Source: Emiliania huxleyi CCMP1516 (Eukaryota; Haptophyta; Isochrysidales; Noelaerhabdaceae). Taken from it: DNA of 64,000 bases. Location: the NCBI RefSeq assembly GCF_000372725.1, contig NW_005197648.1:609654-673653 (forward strand), read 5' to 3'. This document shows positions 40,488 to 50,035 of this stretch, piece after piece; position 1 is the first letter of the stretch; the number at the start of each line of letters is the position of its first letter. Under the pieces are notes generated by a model. It was not told the DNA's origin. It did not search any database and saw only the letters and a list, made by a program, of their open reading frames with translations. The translations under genes were made by a program, and so were the position numbers.

Positions 40488-41290
40488 TTGTCGGTGATTG
40501 CGCCCACTCTCGTCGAGAAGGCTGCCGCGGGCGAGCACGTCACGGTGGCAGATTACAAGGGCGACTCCCTCGCCAACTCCAACAAGGGCGACCGCACCTC
40601 CAAGCACAACAGGGTGCTAAGGGCCCACTATCAAACTATTAGCCTAATAACGTACCTAATTATTAGCACATACCTAATAATTAGCATTTTTCACCTATTA
40701 GCTTAATAATTAGCTTATTTACACAATCAGTTTCGTGAAAAATGCTAATTATTAGCTAATAGCAGCGTTATTAGGTATGTGCTAATAATTAGGTACGTTA
40801 TTAGGCTAATAGTTTGATAGTGCCGCCCAGAATGCCATCCGGGCGCGCTCGGTTGGCAGCATCATCCTCGGGGACAAGGAAAAGCCCGAGGAGCGAGGTG
40901 ACGCGGCACCTCAACGACACGTCCGTGACTGACATCTGCGAGATCGGCGGCGACTTCGCCACGATGCGGGACGTGCATTACGAGGTCAAGTGCTGGAACC
41001 CTCTCATCAAGTCGACGACGTTGGGAAGGGGCTCGTGGGACAATGGTGGCAATGTGGCGTCGGTGGGCCACCTCTACGGGTTTGGAAACACGCTGGACAA
41101 GGCGTTGACGGGAGTCGTGGGGTGCAAGGAGCGTGGCCGTCAGGTGGACGGACCGCTCGACCACTCGACTGGAAAGGGATGGGTCAAAGACCACGCGTAT
41201 TGGAAAAAGGGGTGGGTCAAGACGGATACGGGCTGGAAGTGGATGGGGGCGCAGTACTATACGACGCGAAGTGGGTCAAGAAAGCTATAA
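40488..41290 (+). pseudogene. Second copy of the D...EVK repeated family, interrupted by a MITE
   Basis: The plus-strand frame opens KGDSLANSNKGDRTSKHNRV, is broken by the palindromic insert at 40626-40822, and resumes as AQNAIRARSVGSIILGDKEK, then needs a frame change. From about 40895 it reads EVTRHLNDTSVTDICEIGGD, then HYEVKCWNPLIKS and GGNVASVGHLYGFGNTLDKA. The tail GWVKDHAYWKKGWVKTDTGW has a short internal repeat. The GDKEKPE, D...EVK and ASVGHxYxFGNT blocks align with the copy at 11308-12034. The insert and frame change make it a non-functional copy. Confidence 0.55.
40626..40822. mobile_element. Palindromic MITE, 197 bp with 55-bp perfect arms
   Basis: The arm 40626-40680 (starting CACTATCAAACTATTAGCCT) is the exact reverse complement of 40768-40822. 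Inner segments (TTAGCATTTTTCAC and GTGAAAAATGCTAA) pair as well, so nearly the whole element folds on itself. It is about 70% AT in a GC-rich setting. No ORF is present. The identical arms suggest a recent insertion. It sits inside the 40.5-41.3 kb family copy. Confidence 0.85.
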
Positions 41291-43575
41291 CGGCTGGTGC
41301 ACGTGGAAACTTTGGGAGGCATTGCGCCGCCCACCAAGCAGTTCCTCCACGTGTTCGCCAAGGAGGCGGCGGGCAGCAAGACGGACCGGACGGTGTACGG
41401 GGCGGCGTCTCGGCGAGCGCCTCCTCCTTCGTCGTCCACCACACGCAGCAGATCTCCAAGGGCAAGGCGGCGGTGGCGGGCGACGCCGAAAACATCAACA
41501 AGCAGGCGCGCAAGGAGCGTACCGACTGGATCCGTCCGGCCGTCCTGGAGGCGCCCGCAGAAGGTGACAGAGCGGCGCCCGGCGCCCGGCGTAAGGAGGC
41601 AGGCGTCGGAGGCAGGGGAGGGCAGCAAGAGATCTGCGGAAGAGCGGCGATCGCACTCCTCGAGGTCGGCGAGCTCAAGCTGCGGCCCGACCTGGAGGCC
41701 GAAGTACGCGTTCTCGGCCCACAGGGCGGCTCGCACGCGTACCCAATGGGCGGCCTCAGCGTCGGCGACCGGCAGCGCGGAGGAGAGCGCGGCGCCCTCG
41801 GGAAGTTGCGCGAGCGCATTGCGGACAAGGGTAAGCCCAAATTGCCCTCCGTCGTACGGGCAGCGCAGCAGCTCGAGGATGTCGGCGCATGGCAGGCCGG
41901 CGACCTTGATGCCCTCAGCGACGACGGCGCCCCCGGCGGCGGCGGGACCCATGACGGTCTCGCGGGGGGCGGGCGGGGAGGGCGGCGGGCTGGCGGGGGG
42001 AACCCCTTCGCCAATCTGCGAGAGAATCCCCTCAAGGGCACTGGAGCCGGCGGCAGGGAGGGCGGCGGCGGGGGGCTTGCTCGGGTCGGCCTTCCTGCCC
42101 TCGCCGTCCTTGCCCTTGTGCTTGCCCTTGCCCTTGCCGCCGGGCGCGTGGCGAGAGGGAGCCTTCCCGTAGTGCGCGCGAGCCTCCCCGATGAGCTTGC
42201 CCTTCTCCTCAGGGTTCTTGTTGAGGAGGAGCGGGCACTGCCTGTACATGTGCTGCACGGCGGCGCCAGTCTTCCCGTCCTTCTTGCAGACGAGGCAGAC
42301 GAGCGTAGAGGACGGCCCGCCGGCGGGGGCGCCGGGGGAGTAGGCGGCGAGGACGGCCCGCAGCACCTCGGGCTTGGCAAGGAGGGCGCTGCCCTCCGGC
42401 GAGAGGTTGGAGAGGAGGGCGGCAAGCGGGTCGGACGGCGGCTCGGCGGGGACGGCGGCGGCGGCGGCGAGGCCCTTCGCGAGCGAGGAGCACGTCTCGC
42501 CCCGCTCGTCCATCTTGCCCATGACGGCGACGCAGGCCTGTATCAGGAGGTTGAGACGGACGGTGCCGTTCTCGTTGTTGCGCTCTTTCGGGCTGAGAGT
42601 GGCGGTGACCTCCAAGATCTTGGTGGCGACGTCGGCAGAGGCGGCGGCGGCGCGGCGCGCGGCGAGCAGGGCCTCGGACTCGCGCCGGATCCGTTCCCGG
42701 ATGGGCGCGTCGAGGGTGCCGATGAACTCGAGGAGCAGCTGGTGTAGCTCGTGGTGCGTTTTGGCCTTGTGGTTGCGGCGCTCGTTGAGCCACATGACGG
42801 CGTGCCACAGCTGCTTGAACTCGGCGAGGACCTGCTCGGCCTCCCGCCCGAAGCCGCCGGCGAGGAGGGGCGTCCGAGCGAGCTCCTCGTAGGCCCGCTC
42901 CTGGAGGTCAGGGTCGGCACCGGAGACCTTGGAGTAGAGGGCAACGAGGAGGGTGGTTGCGGTTGCAAGCCCAGGAAGCCCGTCGACGATGCGCATGATC
43001 TCCTCGCGGGGCCGCTCGCCGACGACGATCTTGTCGAGGAGGACCTGGTAGACGGCGTTGTTGATCGCAGCGAGGGCGCGCTTGTCCACGTGTGAGACGG
43101 AGATGAACCGGTTGAGCTCGGCGTCGTCCACCAGGGTGCGGGTGACGGTGGTAGCGGGGCCCCCAAACTGCTGGGGCAACTTGATCTTGTCGGCGAAGGC
43201 GAGCTCAACGTACTCGGACATGCTCGTGCGACGCTCCGGGGCGTCCGACTGCTGGTACAGCTTGATCAGCGCGTCGGTGTCGCTCGCGATGACCTTGCTT
43301 GAGAGGGGTTCGATATAAACGGTGCCCCCTGATGCGATGAGAATGAAGATGCCGGTCCGCGTCCTCTGGTCGCTGGAGGTGCTGACCTTGAGGAGGGTGC
43401 CGGCATAGGCGAGCGTGCCGGCGCCCGCCTCGACGTTGTTGCGCTTGAGCCACTTTGTGGCTTCTTCAGAAGCGGCTTTTGCGATGACTGCGACATCTTT
43501 GGCGGGGACCTCTCCGAGGCTCCCCGCCATCGATTCGCCGGCCATATCTGGGATAGCGTGAAGGGACTCCCCCAA
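41257..43575 (-). CDS. Retrotransposon gag-like protein with Cys/His knuckle
   Basis: Intronless 772-codon ORF. The N-terminal 400 residues are largely helical and charged (for example VDKRALAAINNAVYQVLLDK; LWHAVMWLNERRNHKAKTHH), like a capsid region. A putative zinc knuckle follows, CLVC...HMYRQC (CX2CX11HX4C, about residues 425-445). A basic Gly/Lys tract GGKGKGKHKGKDGEGRKADP then precedes a Pro-rich segment. No protease, reverse transcriptase or integrase motif lies within the window, and I found no LTRs. The 3' end overlaps the convergent family copy by 34 bp. A host protein of similar build cannot be excluded. Confidence 0.5.
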   Translation of the reverse strand: MGESLHAIPDMAGESMAGSLGEVPAKDVAVIAKAASEEATKWLKRNNVEAGAGTLAYAGTLLKVSTSSDQRTRTGIFILIASGGTVYIEPLSSKVIASDTDALIKLYQQSDAPERRTSMSEYVELAFADKIKLPQQFGGPATTVTRTLVDDAELNRFISVSHVDKRALAAINNAVYQVLLDKIVVGERPREEIMRIVDGLPGLATATTLLVALYSKVSGADPDLQERAYEELARTPLLAGGFGREAEQVLAEFKQLWHAVMWLNERRNHKAKTHHELHQLLLEFIGTLDAPIRERIRRESEALLAARRAAAASADVATKILEVTATLSPKERNNENGTVRLNLLIQACVAVMGKMDERGETCSSLAKGLAAAAAVPAEPPSDPLAALLSNLSPEGSALLAKPEVLRAVLAAYSPGAPAGGPSSTLVCLVCKKDGKTGAAVQHMYRQCPLLLNKNPEEKGKLIGEARAHYGKAPSRHAPGGKGKGKHKGKDGEGRKADPSKPPAAALPAAGSSALEGILSQIGEGVPPASPPPSPPAPRETVMGPAAAGGAVVAEGIKVAGLPCADILELLRCPYDGGQFGLTLVRNALAQLPEGAALSSALPVADAEAAHWVRVRAALWAENAYFGLQVGPQLELADLEECDRRSSADLLLPSPASDACLLTPGAGRRSVTFCGRLQDGRTDPVGTLLARLLVDVFGVARHRRLALGDLLRVVDDEGGGARRDAAPYTVRSVLLPAASLANTWRNCLVGGAMPPKVSTCTSRYSFLDPLRVV

Positions 43576-44336
43576 AGTGCTGGTCGTGACCAGTTGACGC
43601 TGCCACGTCCGGCCGTGCCCCGCGGGGGCGCGGTCGGCACCAGAAGGGGGTTGATACGTTCTCTAGAGACGACGTAGTCGTGGACGGCCGCAATCACAGT
43701 GGACGGACACGACGAGACGAGTGTGAAAGCACGGAGGCAACAAAACACACTAGGGTTCGGGAGAAGGCTAGGGTTAGGGAGAGAGTGCCTGACGGGCTTC
43801 GGCCCGACGGGATCAACAAGCAAAAGAACAAGCAAGCGACAAACGGCTTCTTGTCCTCGGCCCCAGTGGGGGGTGCCCGCGCCGCCTCTCGTAGCTCTGC
43901 AGACGGGCCCCTCCACCCTTCATGTAATCATGTAGTCCCCACATTCGCAATCGTGGGATCGCTTGTCATGAGAGACTGCGCTATGTTCTTCTATTCTCCG
44001 CTTTCTCTTCCTGTGTTAGTGCCAGTGCGCGCCAGTCCCGTGCCCAGTGTTGTGCGAAAAAAGAAAGAAAGAAAACGGACAACCCAAGGGAGGGATGGGA
44101 GGACGGCACGCCGCCACCACACAGGGATTTTAAGGAGAGGGGTGTGGTAAGAAAGAAAGAAAGAAAACAATCACGCCAAGGGAGGGATGGGAGGACGGCA
44201 CGCCGCCACCACACGAGAGGGGTGTGGTGTGCGAGGGAGTCTTTTGTTTCAAATTCTCTTTCTTGCCCGTGAATCGTGCCGCGCTCGCGAATTCTCTTTC
44301 TTGACCGCCCCGGCTACTTCCAAGGCACCGCGCCGA
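43576..44336. other. Upstream of the UBL gene: R1 repeats
   Basis: Contains TAGGGTTCGGG...TAGGGTTAGGG-like sequence at 43752-43782 (one telomere-like unit pair) and two R1 copies at 44063-44240. No gene is seen. Confidence 0.5.
44063..44240 (-). repeat. Dispersed repeat family R1, two tandem copies
   Basis: AAGAAAGAAAGAAAAC...CCAAGGGAGGGATGGGAGG, then ACGGCACGCCGCCACCACAC, occurs at 44063-44150 and again at 44151-44240. Each copy is followed by GAGAGGGGTGTGGT. Same family as 49933-50035 (plus) and 62833-62930 (minus). Confidence 0.8.
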
Positions 44337-44786
44337 ATGGCCTGCTGCGCCGGCTGTCTCGGCCCCAGTTTGCCGCCTCACTACACGTTCTCAAACAGCG
44401 CGAGGAACGCACGCGGCGACGCGCGCATCAGCCCGGACAAGCGCATCTACCTCTCCGTCTTCTTCCCCGACAGTGAGCGGGCGCGGCCGGCGCACTTCTT
44501 CTTCGACCGGACAAAGGCGACGAGCCGGGTAGTCGAGGATGCGGTTGCCTACGCCGGCCTCCAGCTCGACCGAGGCCGGTTGGTCGGCAGCCCAGAGAAG
44601 CTCAACCTGTTTACACTAGAGGGTGAGGTGCTGCGGACGGACCTGCCGCTCGACGCTCACCTTGGCGCGACGCTCCACCCGTCCGACGTGCTGCTCCTCG
44701 AGAAGGGGAACAGAGTATCGGAGGACCGCCTCGACGCCATCAAGGCGGCAGTGGAACAGCAGAACGGATCATGTGTGGTCATGTAG
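44337..44786 (+). CDS. Ubiquitin-like domain protein with C-terminal CaaX box
   Basis: Single exon, 149 residues. The N-terminus is Cys-rich (MACCAGCLGPSLPPH), a possible palmitoylation site. Residues about 35-128 (KRIYLSVFFPDSERARPAHF; SRVVEDAVAYAGLQLDRGRL; LPLDAHLGATLHPSDVLLLE) resemble the ubiquitin-like domain found at the C-terminus of ZFAND1-type proteins. No AN1 zinc finger is present. The protein ends NGSCVVM, a CaaX prenylation signal. Plant MUB proteins are also prenylated ubiquitin-fold proteins, but their sequence is different. Membrane attachment is inferred. Confidence 0.75.
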   Translation: MACCAGCLGPSLPPHYTFSNSARNARGDARISPDKRIYLSVFFPDSERARPAHFFFDRTKATSRVVEDAVAYAGLQLDRGRLVGSPEKLNLFTLEGEVLRTDLPLDAHLGATLHPSDVLLLEKGNRVSEDRLDAIKAAVEQQNGSCVVM

Positions 44787-45492
44787 AGTGCGGTGCAACA
44801 CGACTACTGGGGACTGCCCAGGCCGAGCGTTTTTGATCTCTCGGTCTGTGGGCGCCCGCCCGCCGCCTCTGAGGGGGTCGGGACCCCTAATCTGAAAACA
44901 AAAACAAGCTCGAAAACAGCCAAAATCAGCCTGCGAGAGAGGCACTGCGCGCCGCTGAGACCTCAATGTGGCTCATGTGCGATACCTACACGGTATCTCT
45001 TGTACATTGGTGTGGGGGGGGATGCGAGTTGCGCGAGAAACGCTCGGCCCCACCGCAAGCGCAGTCAACGGCCGGGTCGCGGGTCCACGGGCGCCGCGCT
45101 CGCGCTCTTCGCGAGCGCTGTGTGAGACTCTGCGCTTCTGGCCAGCGTAAGCATGTTGGTTATATACTACTACTCTACTGGTAGCTACAATGTATCCGAT
45201 GCATCCGAGCTGGGCCCCATGGCGGTTTGGGCGCGCGCACGAGAGCTCCCACAAGACGCGCCAGACCCAGAGCTGCGGCGCCCTGCGAGTGTGATGCATG
45301 CGGACACACATGCGATGTGTGCGGCGGCGGCGCGCGGTCAGTGGCACCCAGCGGGACCATGACGGCGCTGCACTGGGGGCCGTGAGCTCCTCATGCCGGC
45401 TCGCGGCTGCAGGCCCCTGGCTAGCCCGCCTGGGACGTAAAACCTGCGAGCCGAGCCGCGCCACCCGAGGGGCTGGCGAGCGCGGTGCGGCG
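44787..45492. other. Intergenic region between convergent UBL and PLRG1 genes
   Basis: Shared 3' flanks. GCGCTCGCGCTCTTCGCGAGCGC at 45098-45120 contains a short inverted repeat. No gene is seen. Confidence 0.5.
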
Positions 45493-45924
45493 TCAGTAGC
45501 GCTTCCGCTCGCGGGGCGGCTCGTAGTTGACAGGGTGCGTCTCTGCCGTCGCCTCGGGGTCCTCCTTCCAGATCTTGACCGTCTTGTCCGCCTCGCCGGT
45601 GATGAGGCGCGAGCCGGACTGGTCGAAGGCGGCGCAGTAGATCCCGCGCTCGGACTCGAGCGAGCCCGGCTGCGCGACTGTCTCCGGCGTCTGGAAGTTG
45701 TAGCCTAGGAGTCACCGTCCTGGGGAGGTGAGTTGTGATTCGTCGTTCCGTCGTCGGCGTCTGGGGAGTGGCGGCCCGTCTTCCAGTCGTACAGGTGGAG
45801 CTTGCCGTTGTCGCCGCCAGCAACCATCACGTTGTCCTGCCGGAGGGGGGGGGGGGGCGTGGGCGGCGCGCGAAGCCGGCGCCCGGAGAAGAGGGCGGGA
45901 GGGGAGGCTGGGCCGTGTGTGTGC

Positions 45925-46004
<80 letters not shown>

Positions 46005-47764
46005 CGAGCCGGAGGTGCGGGTCGTGGGTCGTGGTGTGAGGTGCGCCTGGTTGATGGCGAGAGCGTTGATGATGGAGTTGTGGCCGGTGATGTTGTGCAG
46101 GAACTTGCCCTCGGGGCACTTCCACTTTTTGAGGTTGTCGGCCGAGGCGGAGCAGAAGGTGTACTCGGTGGGGNNNNNNNNNNNNNNNNNNNNNNNNNNN
46201 NNNNNNNNNNNNNNNNNNNNNNNNNNNNNNNNNNNNNNNNNNNNNNNNNNNNNNNNNNNNNNNNNNNNNNNNNGAGAGGCGGGGGGGAGGAGGAGGGGGG
46301 CAGCTGAGTGCCTGCGACGAGGTCCCAGAGCCGGATGGTCGAGTCCATCGACCCCGAGATGACCTGCGGCTCAAGCGCCTGGCAAAGTGGCGGAGCGAGT
46401 CAGGGGGCCCCTGCCCGAGGCACACCGCCCTACCCTCTCGCCGCAGCCGCCTGCGTCGCCAGCCCGACCACAGTCTGGTTGTGCCCCGTCAGCGTGTGCA
46501 CGTTTGCCTTTGTGCGGATGTCCCAGACGCGGACGACGGAGTCGCGCCCTCCCGTGCAGAGCAGGTCGAGGGTGGGGTGGAGGGAGAGGGAGTAGACGCC
46601 GCTGAGGTGGCCTGCGACGTGGGAAGGAGGAGGGGGGGGGGGGGGAGGGGGGGGGGGGGGGTAAGTTGGAAGGGAGGGGCGGCCCCAAAACGGGCTGGAG
46701 GGGGAGGGCTGGAGGGGGGTAGCATGGAGGGGGGGAGGGGAGGGCTGGGGGTGGGGCTGGTTGCGGGTTGGGTTGGGCTCTTGCCGTGGTAGTCTCGGAT
46801 GACGCGGTTGTACTCCAGGTCCCAGCAGCGCACCTGCAGGACGGCTCCGGAAAGGCTCCGGGAGGGCTCCTCCACGGCAACACGCGAGGCGGCGGCAGCG
46901 CACCGCATTAGCCTCACATTGGCCTCCCCGGCTAGTCTCGGCTAGTCTCGGCTATAGTCTGGCGCCATCTTGTCCTCTCCGGCGGAGAAGAGGTAGGGCG
47001 AGCGGTCCGACACGGCCAGCCCTCGGATCGTCGAGATGTGCCCCGTCAGCGTCAGCTTCAGCGTCCCCGACGCCAGGTCCCAAACCTTGATTGTCCGGTC
47101 CGCAGAGCCAGTCGCATACCACTGGTTGGTCGGGTCGACGGCGACGCAACGCACCCAGCCGAGGTGGCCGGAGATGACGCGCATCAGCTTCCACGGCGCG
47201 TGCCACTCCGGCTTCGGCAGGTCATGCCTCGCCTCCCGCCGACGGGGAACCAGCCGCGTGCTGCCCGGCGGCACCGCGCTGCTGCCGCCGCTGCTGCTCG
47301 GCGCGACGACGGCGCCGCCAGCGCTGCTGCCCGCCCCCGGCCCCGTCAGCATCAGCTTCCCGCTGCCCGCCGCGCCGCCCGACGCGCCGCCCGCCGCGCC
47401 GCCCGACGCGCCGCCGTTTGCGCCGCCCGCCGCGCCGTTTGTGAGCAGCTTGGTGACGGCGGCACCAGGTCCGGCCCCGCTGCCGGGCGGAGGCATGTCC
47501 TTCACCATGCTGTACTCGCCCGCCACCTTGGCCGCCAGCTTGAGCGCACGCCTGTGCGCAGCCGCGGCCGGCGCTCAAGGGAGGCGTTTGCGCGGCGGGG
47601 GAGGAGGGCACATGCAACATGTGAGCGCGCCCCGACTCGAGCGGCGGCGGCCGCTGCCCGTAGTTGCTGAGGTACATGCCGTAGGTCCGCTTGAGCGAGC
47701 GTAGGCACATCTGGTGGACGACTTGGCGCGCGTCATCCTCGCCAGCCTTCTTGCGGGCAACCAT
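45493..47764 (-). CDS. PLRG1: PLRG1 / PRP46, WD40 protein of the NineTeen complex, 8 or more exons
   Basis: Spliceosome component of the Prp19/CDC5L complex. Exons read 47764-47631, 47551-46966, 46833-46785, 46611-46451, 46378-46312, then gap, up to 46047, 45836-45776 and 45704-45493. The start [20 protein letters not shown] leads to [16 protein letters not shown] repeats include [75 protein letters not shown] and [20 protein letters not shown]. The end is [13 protein letters not shown] as in the family. The 100-N gap (46174-46273) removes most of one WD repeat. All seven intron donors I can see are GC. A Gly/Ala-rich insert (about residues 70-110) precedes the WD domain. Confidence 0.93.
45915..46003. 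repeat. GT microsatellite in a PLRG1 intron
   Basis: About 40 nearly uninterrupted GT units between exons at 46047 and 45836 (CA on the gene strand). Confidence 0.95.
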
Positions 47765-48067
47765 CGCCACGCCGCACCACACCGCTCCAGCCCACCACTG
47801 ACCGCACCCGGGGCTGTCTAAAGAAAAAGAATTCAAGAAACGAAGCCACTCGTAAGGTAGGCGACGACGCTCGCGGGCGGCGGCGGGCGGCGAGGGTCGA
47901 TGTACCCTCCGTGAGGTGCGCACGGCGCTGTTCACGGAGCCGCTCCGGCTGTGAACGCGCTCAAAGACGACGGGCGCCCCGGGGTTGTGCGTTCATGTGA
48001 ACGCACTCGACGAGCATGTGGACGATGAAAAAGAATTTTCCTGAGACAGAAACCGCCGGCCCCAACG
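47765..48067. other. Short intergenic region upstream of PLRG1
   Basis: Promoter side of PLRG1 and 3' side of the ITPK gene. A GTGAACGC(G/A)CTC pair lies at about 47953 and 47998. Nothing else is noted. Confidence 0.5.
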
Positions 48068-49399
48068 TCACCTCACCTCTGATGACGCCCGTGTACGCTG
48101 CTCGGCGGTGGTTCGCTCTGCGCTGCGACCGCGATCACCCGCAGCCTCTTCGAGCGTCTTCCGCGCGAGGGTGGCGAGCGCGCGTCCGCTGCCGGCGAGC
48201 TTGAGGCTCGTGGCGGGCATGTAGTTGACGTCGATGACGAGCAGGGCTCCGCCTCCCAGCGGCGCGATCAGGTCCACCCCGAGCAGCGCGACGCCGAGCT
48301 CCCTCGCCAAGCTGGCCGCCAGCTGCGCCGCCTCGGGCTGTCGAGCAGAGGCCGCGGCGGCGGCGCCGCTGGCCGCGGGTGCGGCGGCGGCGCCGAAGAG
48401 CTCGGCGGGCGGTGGCGGCCGCTGCGTGTTGAAGCGCACGAGGGTCGGGCAGCCCGCGGGCGGTGGAGCGCCGAGGCGGAGGTCCGGCAGCGACGGGCGC
48501 AGCTCGCAGTGCGTCGTGTCTCCGACGCAGCACGCCTTGAGCAGGGAGGCGCCGTGCGGCACGTAGGCCTGCAGCAGCAGCGGCAGCGCCAGCTCCGCCA
48601 GCCCCTCCAGCCGCAGCACCACCGCGAGATCGTGCGACCTCGCCGCGCCGCACGCGAGGAGGGGCTTGCACACGAGGGGTGGCTCGAGCCCGGATCGCGC
48701 GGCGACCGCGGCCGCGTCGTCGCCCTCCCTGGCGATGGCGAAGCGGGGCTGGCGCGTGTGCGGCGATGGCGCGAGCGCGGCGAGCCGGGTGGCGAGCGCC
48801 GCCCGGTCGGCAAAGAGCAGGACTCGCTCGAGAGAGCCAATCAGCGGGAGCTGCGCCGAGAGGCGGCGCACGAGCGCGAGCCGTGCCTCGGCGGCCGCGT
48901 CGCCGCCGACCGACGCGTCGTAGTTCGATCGGTGGAGCACGACGCTGTCGGCACGCGCGGCCGCCTCTGGCCCGAGGCTCACGCCATCGACAAAGCGGAC
49001 GCCGTCCACGGGTCGCGGAGCGGCGCTGAGGACGAGCGCGGTCACGGGTGCAGGGAGCACGAGCAGGCAGGTGAGCGAGTCGTGCTGATCGGCGTTTTGA
49101 TCGGCGTTTTGCATGCGCATGACGGTGCTCTGGGTGGAGGCAGCGGCAGGGGTCGGGGCCGCACGCGCGGTGGCAGTGGGCGCGGCAGCGCCGCCCCGCC
49201 GCAGTGAAGGAGGCGGAGCCGACGGAGTCGGAGAGGGCCGCCGCCGGAGCACGAGGCTGCGCGGGGCGACTAGCTGTAGCCACACGAAGGTGCCGTAAGA
49301 TACTTCACACTCAGCTCGGCGCGGCGGTGTGTGCGGCCGGTTCGTGTGCGGCCGCGGGCGGCGGGTGAGGTAGTTGAGCCGTGTGAACCCGAGCGGCAT
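48068..49399 (-). CDS. Inositol-tetrakisphosphate 1-kinase-like protein (ITPK, ATP-grasp)
   Basis: Intronless 443-residue kinase of inositol phosphate metabolism, cytosolic in relatives. The ATP-grasp core carries family motifs: PPLVCKPLLACGAARSHDLA, LLLQAYVPHGASLLKACCVG, RPSLPDL, LGVALLGVDLIAPLGGGALL and VIDVNYMPATS, with the metal-binding Asp and Asn. The first about 110 residues are Pro/Ala/Arg-rich and may be a transit sequence or a mis-set start; MRMQNADQNADQHDS (about residue 93) is an alternative start. The C-terminal 25 residues are polar and unconserved-looking. Which inositol phosphate it uses cannot be told. Confidence 0.85.
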   Translation of the reverse strand: MPLGFTRLNYLTRRPRPHTNRPHTPPRRAECEVSYGTFVWLQLVAPRSLVLRRRPSPTPSAPPPSLRRGGAAAPTATARAAPTPAAASTQSTVMRMQNADQNADQHDSLTCLLVLPAPVTALVLSAAPRPVDGVRFVDGVSLGPEAAARADSVVLHRSNYDASVGGDAAAEARLALVRRLSAQLPLIGSLERVLLFADRAALATRLAALAPSPHTRQPRFAIAREGDDAAAVAARSGLEPPLVCKPLLACGAARSHDLAVVLRLEGLAELALPLLLQAYVPHGASLLKACCVGDTTHCELRPSLPDLRLGAPPPAGCPTLVRFNTQRPPPPAELFGAAAAPAASGAAAAASARQPEAAQLAASLARELGVALLGVDLIAPLGGGALLVIDVNYMPATSLKLAGSGRALATLARKTLEEAAGDRGRSAERTTAEQRTRASSEVR

Positions 49400-49932
49400 G
49401 CTCCTTGTGTCTGTTTGTCTCTAGCTCTCAACGGGCCAGGCGCGCACGAGCAGGCGCGCAGACTCTGCGCGAAAGTTTCTCATGCATGTCTAGATCCTTC
49501 TATTCTGGATGCGCTGGCCGGGCGCGACTACCTCTCTCGCGCGTTACTCTCACATGCGACGTGGCCGCCCGCGGACGCCACCGATGCCGGGCGCCGTCTC
49601 CGCGCGCGCGTACGGTAAGTTAAAGTTTGACGTGTCAGTCTTTCTTCTTTCTATTCGAAAGAAAACGCGCGCGGTGTTGCAGGCTCAGCTCTCATGAACA
49701 TCGTCCCCAGAGAGGTGCCCGCCTGTGCGGGGGTTGAAGCTAGGGGAGGGTTAAAGAAAAAACAGGCGTTCTCGAGGTGGATATCCTTTGGCCGCGTTGG
49801 GTAGCGAGGATTGGTGTAACCCGAGCCACGGAGGCGTGTTTTCTGACGGCCGACCGTTAGTGCACGGAGTTGCCACATCTCCGACTGCCCCGGCTAGTTC
49901 CCAAGAAACTCTGCGATCGTACGATGTGTGAC

Positions 49933-50035
49933 GCCTCCCTTGTGTGGTGGCGGCGTGCCGTCCTCCCATCCCTCCCTTGGGTTGTCTGTTTTCTTCCTTT
50001 CTGACGGCGTTGCTGTCTTCTTCTCTTTTTATTTT
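49933..50035 (+). repeat. Dispersed repeat family R1 (plus orientation)
   Basis: GTGTGGTGGCGGCGTGCCGT, then CCTCCCATCCCTCCCTTGGG, then TTGTCTGTTTTCTTCCTTTC; collinear with the complement of 44063-44150 and 62833-62930. Confidence 0.8.

Noticed and set aside
43752..43785. Telomere-like TAGGGTTAGGG
   Set aside because: Only one or two imperfect units are present, far from an array; this is chance-level in a long window.
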